A stretch of 64,000 nt of DNA from Candidatus Palauibacter poriticola (GTDB taxonomy: Bacteria > Gemmatimonadota > Gemmatimonadetes > Palauibacterales > Palauibacteraceae), in assembly GCA_012270965.1 (NCBI GenBank), contig JAAXHJ010000003.1, positions 1 to 64,000 of the forward strand. The letters run 5' to 3'. Below the pieces are notes generated by a model. The model was not told the DNA's origin. It did no database searches and worked only from the letters and a program-made list of their open reading frames with translations. Below, piece after piece: positions 8,918-17,423 of this stretch (positions are counted from its first letter, which is position 1; every line of letters starts with the position of its first letter). Position numbers and translations under genes: made by a program.

Positions 8918-8948
8918 GGATGAATATATTCCGGGAGTACCAGGGGAG
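8918..8948 (-). promoter_or_regulatory. Possible -10 region of the cox operon promoter
   Basis: On the minus strand a TATATT hexamer (8928-8923) stands out in otherwise GC-rich DNA, about 60 bases before the TTG start of the EamA gene. The -35 position 17 bases upstream (CGACTC) is weak, so an activator would be expected. Support is sequence only. Confidence 0.3.
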
Positions 8949-9036
8949 TCGATCCGCTGGCCGTGAGGGACGCGGATCCACCGGCCGGCGGCCTGAGGTT
9001 CACCCCTTATGCCGACGTGACGGAACTGACGGACGG

Positions 9037-9065
9037 TTGACCCCGGAGCGGCCGCCCGGTAGGGT
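9037..9065 (+). promoter_or_regulatory. Candidate sigma-70 promoter for the ABC exporter region
   Basis: TTGACC (9037-9042), a 17-base spacer and TAGGGT (9060-9065) lie 65 bases before the start of the small secreted protein gene at 9130, in the divergent region opposite the cox operon. Confidence 0.35.
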
Positions 9066-9129
9066 GGCAGCCGGCGACTCGGCCGCTCTCGGTCGGCCGC
9101 GGCGCCCATTCGCGAGACGGAGGGGAGGC

Positions 9130-9447
9130 ATGGCAAACCAGATCGACGCGCGACGATCCGGGGGCCGCCGTCGCCCGCTGACCGCAGTCTTGGTTGCCCT
9201 CTCGCTACTCTTCGTCACCGCCGCGGAGGGATCGCACACGCACGACGGCGCGGCCGACTCGCCGGTGCCGTGTTTGATCTGCGAACTCACGCACAAGGCG
9301 GGGCCGGCGGTTTCCCCGGCGACGCCGAGCGTCACGGGACTCGATCTCGTGTGGGCCCCCGCGCTTCCCGGACGGCGGGTGAATCCCGGGACCGTCCGCG
9401 TCTCTCCTCACCGCAGCCGCGCTCCTCCACTTCACATCTCTCCGTAA
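9130..9447 (+). CDS. Small secreted protein with SHTHDG and CxxC motifs
   Basis: 105 residues. A basic N-terminus and a hydrophobic stretch at about 17-32 look like a signal peptide or membrane anchor. Just after it come SHTHDG (35-40) and CLICELTH (48-55). This spacing of histidines and a CxxC pair resembles DUF2946-like putative metal-binding proteins. The rest is proline-rich without recognised structure. The start ATG directly follows AGGGGAGG. It precedes the ABC exporter operon by 90 bases, so the two may share a function, possibly involving a metal. That link is inference. Confidence 0.6.
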   Translation: MANQIDARRSGGRRRPLTAVLVALSLLFVTAAEGSHTHDGAADSPVPCLICELTHKAGPAVSPATPSVTGLDLVWAPALPGRRVNPGTVRVSPHRSRAPPLHISP

Positions 9448-9459
9448 CGAAGGCCCCTC

Positions 9460-9479
9460 TGCCGATCCGGAGATCGGCA
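9460..9479. other. Perfect 8-bp stem, 4-base loop hairpin between gene and ABC operon
   Basis: TGCCGATC, loop CGGA, GATCGGCA, 13 bases after the stop of the small secreted gene and 58 bases before the ABC ATPase start. No T-tract follows, so it may be a weak terminator, an mRNA-stabilising hairpin or an operator. Confidence 0.4.
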
Positions 9480-9537
9480 TGAAATGTTTCGACCGCCGCG
9501 CCGGTGACGGCGCGGCCAACGCGAGAGATGGAGATCC

Positions 9538-10278
9538 ATGCAGACCGCCGAATCGGGAGCGGGGCAACCGCCCCTCCTCGAGGCCCGCGGGCTCAGCAAG
9601 CGCTATGGCGCCACGCAGGCCCTCGACTCCCTCGACCTGGCCATCGAGGCCGGAGAGGTCTACTGCCTCCTCGGCCCCAACGGGGCGGGGAAGACCACGA
9701 CGATCAACCTATTCCTCGGCTTCGTGTCGCCATCGGGAGGCCAGGCCCTGGTCTCCGGGATGGACGTGTCGACGCACGACCGCGAGACGAAACACCGGCT
9801 CGCCTATATCCCCGAACAGGTGATGCTGTACCGCAACCTGAGCGGACTCGAGAACCTCGAGTACTTCGCCTCCCTGGGCGGGAAGGGGTCGATGGGGCGC
9901 GAACGGCTGACCGACATCCTCGTCCAAGCCGGGCTTGAACGCGACGCGGCCGACCGCCGGGTGTCCGAGTACTCCAAGGGCATGCGCCAGAAGGTCGGGA
10001 TCGCGATCGCCATGGCCAAGGAAGCCGAGGCGCTCCTGCTCGATGAGCCGACGTCCGGTCTCGACCCCAAGGCCTCCAACGAGTTCTCGGCCCTGATCGA
10101 GCGGCTTAGGAATCGCGGCGTCGCGGTGCTCATGGCGACCCACGATCTGTTTCGCGCCAAGGAGACCGGGACGCGCGTGGGTATCATGCGCTACGGAAGC
10201 CTCGTCACGGAGTTGGGCACGGACGAGATCGGCCACGCGGATCTCGAGCGCGTCTACCTGGAACACATGCACGACTAG
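9538..10278 (+). CDS. ABC transporter ATP-binding protein
   Basis: 246 residues, one complete ABC domain. Walker A is GPNGAGKT at 46-53, the Q-loop glutamine is 94, the signature is YSKGMR at 145-150, Walker B is LLLDE at 166-170 and the switch histidine is 202. It belongs to the CcmA/NosF-like class of ATPases that power ABC-2 exporters. Four permease genes follow in the same direction, the first after nine bases, so this single ATPase probably serves several permease combinations. Start ATG 9538 is preceded by GGAGATCC. Confidence 0.9.
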   Translation: MQTAESGAGQPPLLEARGLSKRYGATQALDSLDLAIEAGEVYCLLGPNGAGKTTTINLFLGFVSPSGGQALVSGMDVSTHDRETKHRLAYIPEQVMLYRNLSGLENLEYFASLGGKGSMGRERLTDILVQAGLERDAADRRVSEYSKGMRQKVGIAIAMAKEAEALLLDEPTSGLDPKASNEFSALIERLRNRGVAVLMATHDLFRAKETGTRVGIMRYGSLVTELGTDEIGHADLERVYLEHMHD

Positions 10279-10287
10279 GAGGCGTCG

Positions 10288-11712
10288 ATGATCAGGCACG
10301 GCATTCGCCACGTCATCCGCAAGGAATTCACCGACGTACTTCGGGACGGCCGCTTCCGCTGGTGCTCCGTCCTGGTGGGAGCGCTGCTGCTCGTCTCGCT
10401 GGGCCACGGGTGGGTCCAGGCGCGGCAGGCGCAGCGCGAACACGCCGCCGCGCGGGCCACGGCCCGCGACCATTGGGAGTCGCAGGGCGAGAAGAACCCC
10501 CATTCCGCGGCCCACTACGGGATCTACGCGTTCAAGCCCCGCCTCGCGTTGTCCTTCGTGGACGAGGGCGTGGATCCGTACACCGGGACATCGGTGTGGC
10601 TCGAGGCGCACCGGCAGAACGACTTCCTGCTGCGACCGGCCCAGGACGCGACGGCGGCCCAGCGCATCGGAGCGCTCACGGCGGCTCAGGTCCTGCAGCA
10701 CCTCGTGCCCCTGCTCATCATCCTGCTCACGTTCGGCGCGCTCGCCGGCGAGCGGGAACGGGGCACGCTGCGCCAACTGCTCGCGACCGGCGTCGGGCGG
10801 CGCGATCTGGGGATGGGAAAGGCGCTCGGCATCGCGGGCGCGCTGGCGCTGCTGCTGGTGCCGGCGGCGGGCGTGGGGGCGGCGGCCATCGTCGTCGGGA
10901 GTCCCGGCCCGGCGGCATCCCCGCTGTCCCGGGCCGCGGTCCTGACCGGGGTCTACGTGGCCTACTTCGCCGTCTTCCTCGCGCTCTCGATGGCGGTCTC
11001 GGCCTGGGCCCGCTCGACGCGCACCGCGCTGGTCATCCTGCTGGGCGTGTGGGTGGTGAACGGGCTCGTGGCGCCGCGCGTGGCGGTGGACCTGTCCAAG
11101 TGGCTGCACCCGACGCCTTCCGCCCTGGAGTTCGCTCACACGGTGGAACGCGAGATGGCCTCCGGCACGGAGGACATCGCTCGCCCGGACCGGGATGCGC
11201 TCGCCGAGAGCCTTATGACGCAGTACGGAGTGGACCGGGTGGAGGACCTCCCGATCAACGAGGTGGGCGCCTACCTCCAGGAGAGCGAGGAGTTCGGCAA
11301 CCGGATCTTCGACCGCAACTACGGCGCGCTCTGGGACACCTTCGAGCGCCAGGGCGCCGTCCACGAGACGGTCGCGGTGGCGGCACCGCTGCTCGCGGTG
11401 CGCGCCCTCTCGATGGGACTGGCCGGAACCGATGTCGAGCAGCACCGGCACTTCGCGACCGCTGCGGAGACGTACCGCCGAGACCTGATGCGGAGGATGA
11501 ACGGCGACCTAACGGCGAACTCCCGCTCCGGCGATTTCTCCTATCAGGCCGGAGCCGAGCTGTGGGAATCCACGCCGCCGCTGCGCTACGACGCCCCCAC
11601 GCTGGGCTGGGTGCTGACCAACCGGCTCCCGTCGCTCGTCGTCCTGGGGACGTGGCTCGTCGTAACGATCCTCGCGGCGGCGGCGCGCGTACGGCGCGCG
11701 GAGGTGGCGTAG
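10288..11712 (+). CDS. ABC-2 permease, DUF3526 type (first of four)
   Basis: 474 residues. The pattern is the DUF3526 one: a first membrane helix at about 28-46, a periplasmic loop (about 47-125) containing SFVDEGVDPYTGTSVWLEAH, a block of four or five helices at about 130-265, a second large periplasmic domain (about 270-440) and a final helix before the C-terminus. NosY-like members move unknown substrates out of the cytoplasm. Start ATG follows TAGGAGGCGTCG. Loop sequence is shared with the third permease (AFFDPGVGAWAGTSLFLEGH), showing duplication of the gene. Confidence 0.85.
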   Translation: MIRHGIRHVIRKEFTDVLRDGRFRWCSVLVGALLLVSLGHGWVQARQAQREHAAARATARDHWESQGEKNPHSAAHYGIYAFKPRLALSFVDEGVDPYTGTSVWLEAHRQNDFLLRPAQDATAAQRIGALTAAQVLQHLVPLLIILLTFGALAGERERGTLRQLLATGVGRRDLGMGKALGIAGALALLLVPAAGVGAAAIVVGSPGPAASPLSRAAVLTGVYVAYFAVFLALSMAVSAWARSTRTALVILLGVWVVNGLVAPRVAVDLSKWLHPTPSALEFAHTVEREMASGTEDIARPDRDALAESLMTQYGVDRVEDLPINEVGAYLQESEEFGNRIFDRNYGALWDTFERQGAVHETVAVAAPLLAVRALSMGLAGTDVEQHRHFATAAETYRRDLMRRMNGDLTANSRSGDFSYQAGAELWESTPPLRYDAPTLGWVLTNRLPSLVVLGTWLVVTILAAAARVRRAEVA

Positions 11713-11713
11713 C

Positions 11714-13156
11714 ATGGCCGCGCACACCGTGTTCCGGACCGTACTCCGGAACGAGTGGCGCCTGCTCATGGCCGATCGGCCGCTCCGGATCGCGCTCGGG
11801 CTCTTCGCCCTCCTCCTCGCCTACGCGCTGGCCAACGGCGTGGTCTGGATGCGCTTTCAGGAGCGCACGGCGGAGGTCGCACGGGCCGGCAACGTCGAGC
11901 GCGCCGTCGCCATCGAGGAGGAGCTGACCGCCATCGAGAACGGCGCGGAACCGGCTTCTCCCTTCTCCGATCCGCGGCGCCCGAACGTGCTGGGCGGGGC
12001 CCGGGGCCGCCACACGGCGGTGCTGGACCCGGGCCCCCTGACGGCCCTCGCCGTCGGACAGAGCGACCTGCTGCCGTACTACTACGACGTCAACATCTAC
12101 ACGAACGAGTCGTCGTTCCACCAGAACGGCGAGGTCGAGAGCCCGCTCAACCTAATGGTCGGGCGCTTCGATCTGGCCTTCCTCGTGGTGTACCTGCTGC
12201 CGCTTCTCGTGCTGGCCCTGAGCTTCAACGTCCTCTCCGAGGAGCACGAGCAGGGGACGCTGGCGCTGACCCTCTCGCAGCCCGTGTCGGCCCGCGGCGT
12301 GGTGGCGGCGAGGCTCGCGTTTCGTGCCCTCCTGGTGGTGGGCATGGTGCTCGCGGGCGCGCTGGCCGGGACCATGCTCGCGGGGGGCTTCGGCGCGCCC
12401 GGCCGGATCGTTCTCTGGTGCGTTGCGGTCGTCACGTACACGCTCTTCTGGTTCGTGCTCGCGGCGTGGGTGAACAGCCTGCGGCGGTCCTCCGCTTGGA
12501 ACGCCACGGTGCTCGTGGGCGCGTGGTTGGTCCTGGTCGTCGTGCTCCCGGCCGCGATCAACATCGCGGCGGGCCTGCTGCATCCGTTGCCGTCTCGCGT
12601 GGAGATGATCACGGTCCAGCGCGAGGCCTCGAACGAGGCCGTGAACCGCCGCAGCGAACTCCTCGCGCGATACTTGGAGGACCATCCCGAAATGGCCGAG
12701 GGCGTCGTGGCCGACGAACCCGGCCTGGGTGCGCTCGCCTGGGCTGCCACGGATGCGGTCAACCGCCGCCTTGAGGAAGTGACGGGGGAACACGATGCGC
12801 GCCGCGCCGAGCAGATCGCCCTCGTGCGCCGCTACCGCTTCCTGTCGCCCGCGCTCCTCGCGCAGGAGGTGCTGACCGACGCGGCGGGGACGGGAGACGC
12901 GCGCTTCGCCGCCTTCCAGACGCAGGTAAGGGACTTCGCCGAGCACTGGCGACAGTTCTTCGTGCCCGCGATCCTCGCCGACGAGCAGATGAGCGCAAGC
13001 ATCCTTCCCAATACGCCGCGGTTCCGTCTCGCCGACGAGACCTCCGCCGACGTCACGCGCCGCGCCGGGGTTCCACTCGCGCTCCTGGGCGGACTCCTCG
13101 TCTTCGTGAGCGCGGGCGCGGCGATCGGGCTCGGACGCGTGCGAGGCGCCGATTAG
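11714..13156 (+). CDS. ABC-2 permease, DUF3526 type (second of four)
   Basis: 480 residues, same topology as its neighbour: helix at about 22-40, periplasmic loop to about 140, membrane block at about 150-300 containing the EEHEQGTLALTLSQPVSARG coupling segment, a large periplasmic domain and a final helix near 445-470. It starts two bases after the previous stop. This member resembles the fourth permease more than the first and third (both carry a NPLNLMV/NPRLAAAGDLDLAFL region before the membrane block), so the set looks like two pairs, perhaps heterodimers. Confidence 0.85.
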   Translation: MAAHTVFRTVLRNEWRLLMADRPLRIALGLFALLLAYALANGVVWMRFQERTAEVARAGNVERAVAIEEELTAIENGAEPASPFSDPRRPNVLGGARGRHTAVLDPGPLTALAVGQSDLLPYYYDVNIYTNESSFHQNGEVESPLNLMVGRFDLAFLVVYLLPLLVLALSFNVLSEEHEQGTLALTLSQPVSARGVVAARLAFRALLVVGMVLAGALAGTMLAGGFGAPGRIVLWCVAVVTYTLFWFVLAAWVNSLRRSSAWNATVLVGAWLVLVVVLPAAINIAAGLLHPLPSRVEMITVQREASNEAVNRRSELLARYLEDHPEMAEGVVADEPGLGALAWAATDAVNRRLEEVTGEHDARRAEQIALVRRYRFLSPALLAQEVLTDAAGTGDARFAAFQTQVRDFAEHWRQFFVPAILADEQMSASILPNTPRFRLADETSADVTRRAGVPLALLGGLLVFVSAGAAIGLGRVRGAD

Positions 13157-13202
13157 GACCAAGGCGGGTCTCCGCAACACGCTGCTCCTCGCGCGCCGGC
13201 AG

Positions 13203-14606
13203 GTGGGCCAGATCCGCGAGGACCGGTACGGCGTCTTCCTGCTGGGGCTTGTGGTTGCCCTGGGCGTGGTCGCGGTCCTCGGAGCCCGGCATCACGCTGC
13301 AAGCGAGGCGGAACAGCGCACGCGCTATCAGGCCATCGTCGACCGGCAGTGGGTGGAACAACCGGACCGTCACCCGCACCGCGTCATCCACAACGGGTTC
13401 CTCGTCTTTCGGGAGGAGGCGCCGCTGGCGTTCTTCGACCCGGGGGTCGGTGCCTGGGCGGGAACCTCGCTCTTCCTCGAGGGACACAGGCAGAACGCGG
13501 CTGACTTCGGAGACGCCCGGCATGCGACCGCGATGCTGCGCTTCGGCCGCCTCACACCGGCGAGCGTCCTCTCTCTCCTCCTGCCGCTGTTCGTGGTCGT
13601 CGCCGGCTTCGCCTCGGTGAGCGCCGAGCGAGAGCGGGGCATGCTCCGACTCCTCCTCGCCCAGGGGGCGACGCCGGCCCAGATCCTCGCGGGCAAGGTG
13701 CTGGGCACGGGGGCGGTCGCCGCCCTCGCCGCCCTCCCCATCGGTCTCGCCACGGTCGCCATCGCCGGTTCCGGGTCCCCGGGCCCCTTCTCCGTGGGGC
13801 GCATGGCCGGATTGGCGGCCATCTACACGGCCTATCTGGCGGGCTGGGTGCTGGTCACCGTGCTGATCTCCTCCCTGCGGGCCTCCTCGCGGAGCACCCT
13901 GGTCCAGTTGATTGCCGTCTGGGTCGCCCTCTGCGTCGCCGCGCCGCGCCTCGGGGCCTCGGTCGCGGGGGCGCTGCACCCGCTCCCCTCTCGCGCCGAG
14001 TTCACCGCCCAGGTGGAACGCGCCCTGAACGAGGTGGGGGACAGCCACAACCCCCAGGATCCCTTCTTCCTCTCCCTGCGGGACGAATACCTGTCGCGCT
14101 ACCAAGTGTCGTCGGTGGAGGAACTGCCGATGAACTGGGGCGGCGTCGTGAGCCGCGAAGGGGAGGCCATCAGCAGTCGGATCCATGAGGAGCACCAGCA
14201 GGACCTCGTCGAAGGCCAGCGCCGCCAGGACCGCGTCCTGTCGCGGGCCGGACTCCTTTCGCCGTACCTGGTCGTGCGGGACCTCTCCATGGCGGTGGCG
14301 GGGACGGGGCCTGAGGCGATGGAGGCGTTCCGGGCGCAGGCCGAAGCCCACCGGTACGATCTCATCCAGCGCCTCAACGATCTCCACATCAACGAGATCC
14401 ACTACGAGAACGACCGCGCGCAGCGCGTGTCGCGGGAGCACTGGGCGGAGTTTCCGACCTTCGAGACCCGGCCGCCCCCGCTCGGCGGGGTGCTGGCCGC
14501 CCGCTCCCTCTCGCTGTCCGCGCTCGCCCTGTGGATCCTCCTCCCCCTCCTCGGCCTGGCGAGAGGGCGGCTGGCGCGCGTGGAGGTGGACGGGTCGGGA
14601 TCGTGA
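13203..14606 (+). CDS. ABC-2 permease, DUF3526 type (third of four)
   Basis: 467 residues from GTG 13203, with the same two periplasmic domains and membrane block as the first permease. The coupling segment SAERERGMLRLLLAQGATPA matches GERERGTLRQLLATGVGRRD of the first. By homology the protein should begin about 17 residues earlier: the in-frame codons before 13203 encode RTKAGLRNTLLLARRQ, like the other N-termini, and run back to an ATT at 13152 that overlaps the previous TAG. A rare ATT start with translational coupling is possible, otherwise GTG 13203 is used. Confidence 0.8.
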   Translation: MGQIREDRYGVFLLGLVVALGVVAVLGARHHAASEAEQRTRYQAIVDRQWVEQPDRHPHRVIHNGFLVFREEAPLAFFDPGVGAWAGTSLFLEGHRQNAADFGDARHATAMLRFGRLTPASVLSLLLPLFVVVAGFASVSAERERGMLRLLLAQGATPAQILAGKVLGTGAVAALAALPIGLATVAIAGSGSPGPFSVGRMAGLAAIYTAYLAGWVLVTVLISSLRASSRSTLVQLIAVWVALCVAAPRLGASVAGALHPLPSRAEFTAQVERALNEVGDSHNPQDPFFLSLRDEYLSRYQVSSVEELPMNWGGVVSREGEAISSRIHEEHQQDLVEGQRRQDRVLSRAGLLSPYLVVRDLSMAVAGTGPEAMEAFRAQAEAHRYDLIQRLNDLHINEIHYENDRAQRVSREHWAEFPTFETRPPPLGGVLAARSLSLSALALWILLPLLGLARGRLARVEVDGSGS

Positions 14607-15978
14607 AGGCCCGATTCCGCCTCCTGAGGCTGGATCTGCTCCGGCTGACGCGCTCCACCGGCGTCGCCGCCGCCGTTGTCCTGCTCCTCGCCATCGGTGT
14701 CTACGCGGCGTGGCGTGGCGGGCGGAGCGTTGAGGCGGCGGGTTCCTCCGTGGCCGCGGCGGAGACCGCCTACCGCGACCAGTTGGCCTACCTCCTCTCC
14801 GTCTATCCTCCGACGACGGAAGCGGGCGAGGTGCTCTACTACGCGGCCTTTCCGGCCCCGCAGCCGTCCCTGCGTCTGGCCGCGCTCGCTCGAGGCCGAA
14901 CGGAAGTCGAGACGGCCAGCCTGCGTGTCGGGCTCCTGGCGCTCGAGGGTCAACTCTACGAGCACGACACGGTTAATCCGCGCCTCGCCGCGGCCGGAGA
15001 TCTCGACCTCGCCTTCCTGCTCATCGGGCTCCTCCCCCTCTTCATCATCGCCCTCACCTACGACCTCGTCTCCAGCGAGCGAGAGGGGGGCACTTGGAAT
15101 CTCGTCCGCCTCTTCGCCCTCCCGCGGCGGCTGCTCGCTCTTAAGCTCGCGTCGCGTGTCTGTCTCGCCGGCGTGGTCGTTGCGGTGCCGGTATTCGTGG
15201 CGGCGTCGCTGGCGGGCCTCCCTCTCGACGGCCGGGCCGCCTGGGCGGTCGCCCTCATCGCGCTGCACACGTTCTTCTGGTTCGCGCTCTGCCTCGGGGT
15301 CGCCTCCCGCCGCCGGTCCTCCACCGCCAACGCCATGATTCTGGTCGGGACATGGGTGGCCCTCACCCTCCTCGCCCCGCGGCGCTCAGCCTCGCGAACG
15401 CGATCCTCCACCCCGTCCCGGAGGCGCTGGAACTCACCGTGCGCCAGCGCCAGGGGTATCACGAAGCCTGGGATCTGCCCAAGCGCGAAACGATGCGGGC
15501 CTTCTTCGAGGACTACCCGGAGTGGAGCGCCCGGACCGTCCCGGACGAGGCGTTCTCTTGGGTTTGGTACTACGCCATGAACCACCGGGGCGACCAGGCC
15601 GCGCGCGCTGCCTCCCGCGCTTACCGGGACGTGCTGCGGGAGCGGGAAGGGTGGGCGCGAAGGTGGTCCCTCCTCGTGCCCCCGCTCGCGGCCCAACTCG
15701 CCCTCGACCGCCTCGCGGCCACCGACCTGGGCGCGCAACTCGCCTATCAGGACGCCGTGCGCCGGCACCATGAGCGGCTGAAGACCCACTTCCATCCGCT
15801 CCTCTTCGCCGCCGCGCCGATCAGTGCGGTCGACTGGGACCGGGTGCCCGTCTTCGAGCCGGCGGCACCGGAGGAGAGCGCGACCAGGGCCGGCCTTCCG
15901 GCGGCGACCGCTCTCGTCCTCGCCTCGGTGCTCGTCCTCGCGGCGGGGGTGCGGAGCACGGGTTCGCGCGACCGCTGA
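14603..15978 (+). pseudogene. ABC-2 permease, DUF3526 type (fourth), split by a one-base deletion
   Basis: The gene starts at GTG 14603, overlapping the previous stop (GTGA). The first part reads normally to ILVGTWVALTLLAP near 15378. The expected continuation, AALSLANAILHPVPEALELT, is found in the next frame and runs cleanly to 15978. One missing G or C in the run CCCCGCGG accounts for it, and restoring it would give a protein of about 458 residues like its neighbours. It may be a real mutation or an assembly error. The preserved codon quality after the break argues for an error or a very recent event. Confidence 0.8.
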
Positions 15979-16020
15979 CCCACGTCACGCGGCGCAAGCC
16001 GCCGACGACGGTTGTGCGAG

Positions 16021-16049
16021 TTGACATGCGGAGGCCACCGTCGTAGAAC
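16021..16049 (+). promoter_or_regulatory. Sigma-70 promoter of the met operon
   Basis: A perfect TTGACA (16021-16026), 17-base spacer and TAGAAC (16044-16049). Transcription would begin near 16056, a few bases before the riboswitch. Confidence 0.6.
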
Positions 16050-16061
16050 TGCCTACACGAC

Positions 16062-16178
16062 AACTCATCGAGACCGGCTGAGGGACAGGCCCGCTGACGC
16101 CGGGGCAACCTGTGGGAAGTGGCATTCCCGCAAAGGTGCCAACTCCTGCGGTGGATCCGCGTCCGCCGCAAAGATGAA
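16062..16178 (+). promoter_or_regulatory. SAM-I (S-box) riboswitch upstream of metX
   Basis: The S-box core is plain: CTCATCGAGA, then GGCTGAGGGACAGGCCCGCTGACGCC, GGCAACC, AAGGTGCCAACTCCTGC and a closing AAGATGA. P1 pairs TCATC (16065-16069) with GATGA (16173-16177). The P4 stem is TGCGG with CCGCA. It binds S-adenosylmethionine and switches off methionine synthesis. The 93 bases to the metX start contain the ribosome-binding site GGAGAGG and no strong terminator hairpin, so control is more likely at translation initiation. Confidence 0.9.
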
Positions 16179-16271
16179 CCGCCCGCCGCCTTTCAGGTGG
16201 TCGCCAGCAGTATCTAGGGTGTCGAATCTCCGGAGTCCGATGAGGCGAACTCGAGACTCGGAGAGGTCATC

Positions 16272-17423
16272 ATGGCCCACCGCTCTTCCGCTCGCGTAGC
16301 CTCCCATGCCGCGTCCGCCCCACATGCCGCGTCCGCCTCACGTGCCGCGCCCGCCCCGCATGCCGCGCTCGCCGCGCATGCCGCGCTCGCCGCGCATGCC
16401 GCGTCCGCCTCGCATGCGGCGCCCGACTCGACGGCGACCGCCCGCGAGGGCGTCGTACGCTCCACCATTCGCTTCGATCACCTCGGGAGGCGTTCCGTTT
16501 CGATGGCGTACGAGGCTCAAGGGCCGGCCGGCGCACCGGCAACCGTCGTCCTCGGTGGCATTTCCGCGGGCCGTCACCTCGCACCCACCGCCTCCGACCC
16601 CTCCCCCGGGTGGTGGCCCGGCGTGGTGGGAGGGGGCGCGCCGCTAGACCCGGCTCGCGATTCCCTCGTCGGCGTCGATTACCTGGGCGGAGACTCGGAG
16701 GATGGCCTCCTCCGCCCCGTGACAAGCCACGACCAGGCGCGAGCCATCGCGGCCGTACTCGACGAACTCGGCATCGCCGCCGTCTCGGTCGCGGGCGCCT
16801 CATACGGCGGCATGGTCGCGCTCGCCTTCGCCGAACTCTTCCCGGCGCGCGTGGCGCGGCTCGTCATCCTCTGCGCCGCCCACCGCACACACCCCATGGC
16901 GACCGCCATCCGCTCGCTTCAACGTTCGGCCGCGGAGCTAGGGGTCGCGACCGGACAGGCCGCCCGGGGCCTCGCGCTGGCCCGCGCCCTCGCGATGATC
17001 AGCTACCGGAGCGCGCGGGAATTCGAGGAGCGGTTCGAATCCGGCCCGCTCAGCATCGGCCAGCCGGGGCGGTCGCCGTCGTGCTTTCCCGTCGAGCAAT
17101 ACCTGACGGCGCGCGGCGCCGATTTCGTCCAACGGTTCGACACCGAGCGCTTCCTCGCCCTCTCCGAATCGATCGACCTGCACGCCACGGCCCCCGGATC
17201 GCTGCCGCCGCAGACGCTTCTGGTGTCGTTCGACACCGATGTGCTGGTCCCGCCTTGGCTCGTCGATGAGCTGGCCACGCGCAGCGGCGGGTGTCCGAGA
17301 CACGTCACCGTCCCGTCCATCTACGGACACGACGCCTTTCTCAAGGAAGTCGACGCGGTAGCGACTCTCCTGAGGGCGCGCACACCCGCGGTTGAAGCCG
17401 GCACCCCGGAGGTCGTGCGATGA
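16272..17423 (+). CDS. metX: Homoserine O-acyltransferase, MetX family
   Basis: 383 residues of the alpha/beta-hydrolase homoserine acyltransferase family (MetXA or MetXS). It activates homoserine by acetylation or succinylation in methionine synthesis. The nucleophile elbow is GASYGG at 175-180 (Ser177), the acid is in SFDTDVLVPP (Asp321 or Asp323) and the histidine is His353 in GHDAF. The GGISAGRHLAP segment at about 95-105 is typical of the succinyl-type branch. Residues 12-53 are an unusual alanine-rich hexapeptide repeat with no role known in the family. The start ATG follows GGAGAGG. The gene is under the SAM riboswitch and overlaps metB by four bases. Confidence 0.88.
   Translation: MAHRSSARVASHAASAPHAASASRAAPAPHAALAAHAALAAHAASASHAAPDSTATAREGVVRSTIRFDHLGRRSVSMAYEAQGPAGAPATVVLGGISAGRHLAPTASDPSPGWWPGVVGGGAPLDPARDSLVGVDYLGGDSEDGLLRPVTSHDQARAIAAVLDELGIAAVSVAGASYGGMVALAFAELFPARVARLVILCAAHRTHPMATAIRSLQRSAAELGVATGQAARGLALARALAMISYRSAREFEERFESGPLSIGQPGRSPSCFPVEQYLTARGADFVQRFDTERFLALSESIDLHATAPGSLPPQTLLVSFDTDVLVPPWLVDELATRSGGCPRHVTVPSIYGHDAFLKEVDAVATLLRARTPAVEAGTPEVVR
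16305..16430 (+). repeat. Seven 18-bp in-frame tandem repeats in the metX 5' end
   Basis: Seven imperfect copies of CATGCCGCGTCCGCCCCA encode HAASAP-type hexapeptides (HAASAP, HAASAS, RAAPAP, HAALAA twice, HAASAS, HAAPDS). The unit length keeps the frame, so copy number could vary without breaking the gene. Confidence 0.9.
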
